A stretch of DNA of 5,490 nt from Clostridia bacterium (GTDB lineage Bacteria > Bacillota_A > Clostridia > Oscillospirales > Acutalibacteraceae). Positions 5,267 to 5,490 of the stretch are shown here, piece after piece. The stretch spans positions 1 to 5,490 of the forward strand of contig RZYX01000109.1 of NCBI GenBank assembly GCA_009930155.1. The letters are read 5' to 3'. Position 1 is the first letter of the stretch. Each line of letters starts with the position of its first letter. The notes under the pieces are model-generated. The model was not told the origin of the DNA. It made no database searches and saw only the letters and a program-made list of their open reading frames with translations. Position numbers and translations under genes: made by a program.

Positions 5267-5490
5267 ATGAGTGAAAGTTGTAATCAAGATTGTGGAAGTT
5301 GCAGTGAAAGTTGTAGTGAGCGTAAACCCGAAAGCCTTATAGAAAAATCTCATGAGCTGTCAAAAATCAAAAAGGTTATTGGTGTTGTCAGTGGTAAGGG
5401 TGGAGTTGGAAAGTCGCTTGTTACAGGTCTTATGGCAGTTTTATCTCAAAGAAATGGCTATAAAACCGCAATTTTGGATGCAGATATTAC
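5267..5490 (+). CDS. Mrp/NBP35-type iron-sulfur carrier ATPase, 5' part only
   Basis: The reading frame runs off the window after 74 complete codons. It has a Cys-rich head (Cys5, Cys9, Cys12, Cys16, a Cx3Cx2Cx3C pattern), then VSGKGGVGKS (41-50), the deviant Walker A of Mrp/NBP35 ATPases with signature Lys44, and ILDADIT at the window edge, the usual next motif. Known relatives bind and transfer Fe-S clusters, using a C-terminal CxxC that would lie beyond the window. The N-terminal cluster could hold a further metal centre, as in NBP35, though its spacing is shorter than in eukaryotic NBP35. The ribosome-binding site TAGGAGGT (5253-5260) overlaps the MBL stop codon TAG, and ATG follows at 5267, so this gene is in the same operon. 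It makes a third P-loop ATPase of this superfamily in a row. Confidence 0.9.
   Translation, partial: MSESCNQDCGSCSESCSERKPESLIEKSHELSKIKKVIGVVSGKGGVGKSLVTGLMAVLSQRNGYKTAILDADI

Overview
The window looks like chromosome from a low-GC, strictly anaerobic Firmicute, probably a member of the Clostridia. The DNA is AT-rich, Shine-Dalgarno sites are strong (AGGAGG type), the one clear promoter is sigma-A-like, and the gene set rests on oxygen-sensitive iron-sulfur proteins. No species can be assigned from sequence alone.

Layout. Bases 1-80 hold an imperfect ~20-bp direct repeat, one copy ending at 32 and the other at 80. This may be the outer end of an insertion sequence, perhaps IS21-like. Next comes a stand-alone gene (147-1364) for a 405-residue class II aldolase/adducin-family protein. 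Its N-terminal half keeps all expected metal and catalytic residues, and its C-terminal half looks like a decayed second copy of the domain. A strong intrinsic terminator (1488-1516) closes this unit. The 309-base gap from 1365 to 1673 holds that terminator plus the complete control region of the next operon.

From 1603 to the window end there is one co-directional, tightly packed operon. It starts with a near-ideal promoter (TTGACA, 16 bp, TATAAT) that overlaps two copies of a GACATATG operator-like motif. The genes in order are a small Gly-rich DUF5320-type protein, an intergenic RNA hairpin, a DUF134 helix-turn-helix protein, a NifX/NifB-C-like (orange-protein family) cofactor-binding protein, two adjacent MinD/Mrp-type P-loop ATPases each carrying an inserted 2x[4Fe-4S] ferredoxin domain, an MBL-fold hydrolase of the dihydropterin-synthase-like group (COG1237 type), and the 5' end of an Mrp/NBP35 ATPase with an N-terminal cysteine cluster.

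How the genes may work together. The set resembles gene neighbourhoods known from anaerobes, including the Desulfovibrio orange protein (ORP) locus, where a NifX-family protein that binds a Mo-Cu cluster is encoded with paired ferredoxin-containing MinD ATPases. A reasonable inference is metal-cluster assembly or delivery: the NifX-like protein holds the cluster, the ATPases drive transfer or redox steps, and the DUF134 protein regulates. The small Gly-rich protein and the MBL enzyme have unknown roles. No nitrogenase structural gene is visible, so nitrogen fixation is not supported.
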